Of a stretch of 5,686 nucleotides of DNA, positions 5,060-5,686 are shown piece by piece. The notes beneath the pieces are model-generated. The model worked only from the letters and a program-made list of their open reading frames with translations, did not search any database and was not told the origin of the DNA. The stretch is from Ignavibacteriota bacterium (lineage in GTDB: Bacteria > Bacteroidota > Ignavibacteria > UBA10030 > UBA6906), in assembly GCA_016209805.1 (NCBI GenBank), contig JACQVJ010000139.1, positions 1 to 5,686 of the forward strand, given 5' to 3'. Position numbers and translations under genes: made by a program. Position 1 is the stretch's first letter; each line of letters opens with the position of its first letter.

Positions 5060-5686
5060 TCATGCATAGCGGTCGAGTTTGAATTTTTCCCCGAGGTAGA
5101 GCTTTCGTGCTTCGGGGTCATTGGCAAGAAACTCGGATGTCCCCGACTTGAGAATCCTTCCCTCAAAGAGGAGATAAGCACGGTCGGTGATAGAAAGTGT
5201 TTCATGGACGTTGTGGTCGGTGACGAGTACGCCGATCCCTCGTTCTTTCAGACCGGCCACTATTCTCATGATCTCCTCCACCGCAATGGGATCAATGCCG
5301 GCAAACGGCTCGTCCAGAAGGATGAACTTAGGGTTTGTGGCAAGGGCACGAGCAATCTCGGTACGACGCCTCTCACCACCTGAAAGCATATATCCTTTGC
5401 TCCGCGCAATGTGTGTCATACTGAAATCCGCCATCAGCTCGTCGCATCTCGCCCTTCTCTCGGCCGCGCTCAGGTCCATCATTTGCAGAACAGCCATTAT
5501 GTTTTCTTCCACTGTCATTTTCCGAAATACCGACGCCTCCTGTGGAAGGTAACCGATTCCCATCCTGGCACGCTTGTACATTGCAATCTTCGTAATCTCC
5601 GTCCCATCGAGAAAGACCCGACCCTCATTCGGTGTAATCATCCCAACGATCATGTAGAACGTTGTTGTCTTTCCCGCGCCGTTCGG
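5060..5686 (-). CDS. lptB: LptB, LPS export ABC transporter ATP-binding protein, 5' end cut by window edge
   Basis: LptB is the cytoplasmic ATPase of the LptB2FGC complex, which extracts lipopolysaccharide from the inner membrane and drives it to the outer membrane. 208 residues are present. The frame is open to the right edge and begins inside Walker A ([10 protein letters not shown]), so about 35-40 N-terminal residues are missing. Numbered in this fragment, the Q-loop is [10 protein letters not shown] (Q49) and the ABC signature is [16 protein letters not shown] (101-116). Walker B is [13 protein letters not shown] (D125, E126), and the switch histidine is H158 in [10 protein letters not shown]. 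The LSGGERRR signature, the Q-loop context and the DHNVHETL segment are typical of LptB rather than of LivG/LivF amino-acid transporters. All catalytic residues in view are intact. It is followed on the same strand by the small secreted protein gene. An internal ATG at 5653 is not the real start, because it would remove Walker A. Confidence 0.95.
   Translation of the reverse strand, partial: PNGAGKTTTFYMIVGMITPNEGRVFLDGTEITKIAMYKRARMGIGYLPQEASVFRKMTVEENIMAVLQMMDLSAAERRARCDELMADFSMTHIARSKGYMLSGGERRRTEIARALATNPKFILLDEPFAGIDPIAVEEIMRIVAGLKERGIGVLVTDHNVHETLSITDRAYLLFEGRILKSGTSEFLANDPEARKLYLGEKFKLDRYA

Overview
The window looks like a stretch of an ordinary chromosome from a Gram-negative (diderm) bacterium of intermediate GC. 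It carries an LptB-type LPS-export ATPase, two exported proteins and a PilM-like actin-fold protein. Several genes inside the main operon lack a Shine-Dalgarno sequence, and there is an N-terminal two-component-regulator propeller. Together these fit the Bacteroidota/Chlorobi (FCB) side of the tree, for example an Ignavibacteria- or Kapabacteria-like lineage. That placement is an inference from gene content; no rRNA or other decisive marker is present.

Layout. Positions 1-566 (minus) hold the first 188 codons of an exported protein with a Reg_prop (beta-propeller) N-terminus, which runs off the left edge. A 295-bp divergent intergenic region (567-861) follows, with one candidate sigma70-type promoter facing each way. 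A tight plus-strand operon then runs from 862 to 4425: a PilM/GspL-like protein with a degenerate nucleotide site, rsmD (16S rRNA m2G966 methyltransferase), coaD (pantetheine-phosphate adenylyltransferase), a class I aspartate-type aminotransferase, a 21-codon small ORF coupled to its neighbours at both ends, and an FmdB-type zinc-ribbon protein with a lysine-rich tail. A strong bidirectional terminator (4446-4482) separates this operon from two minus-strand genes: lptB (5' end cut by the right edge) and, downstream of it, a small secreted protein with conserved Cys/His residues.

How the genes work together. The plus operon is mostly housekeeping (ribosome modification, coenzyme A synthesis, amino-acid metabolism) with one pilus/secretion-type gene at its head. 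The genes are grouped by transcription rather than by one pathway. The minus side is an envelope neighbourhood: LptB powers LPS transport, and the small secreted protein would act in the periplasm. I see no mobile element, CRISPR array, tRNA or rRNA, and no clear evidence of a novel multi-gene system. The points most worth checking are the doubly overlapping 21-codon ORF at 4058-4123, the loss of the catalytic-type acidic residues in the PilM-like protein, and the truncated sensor-like gene that diverges from it.
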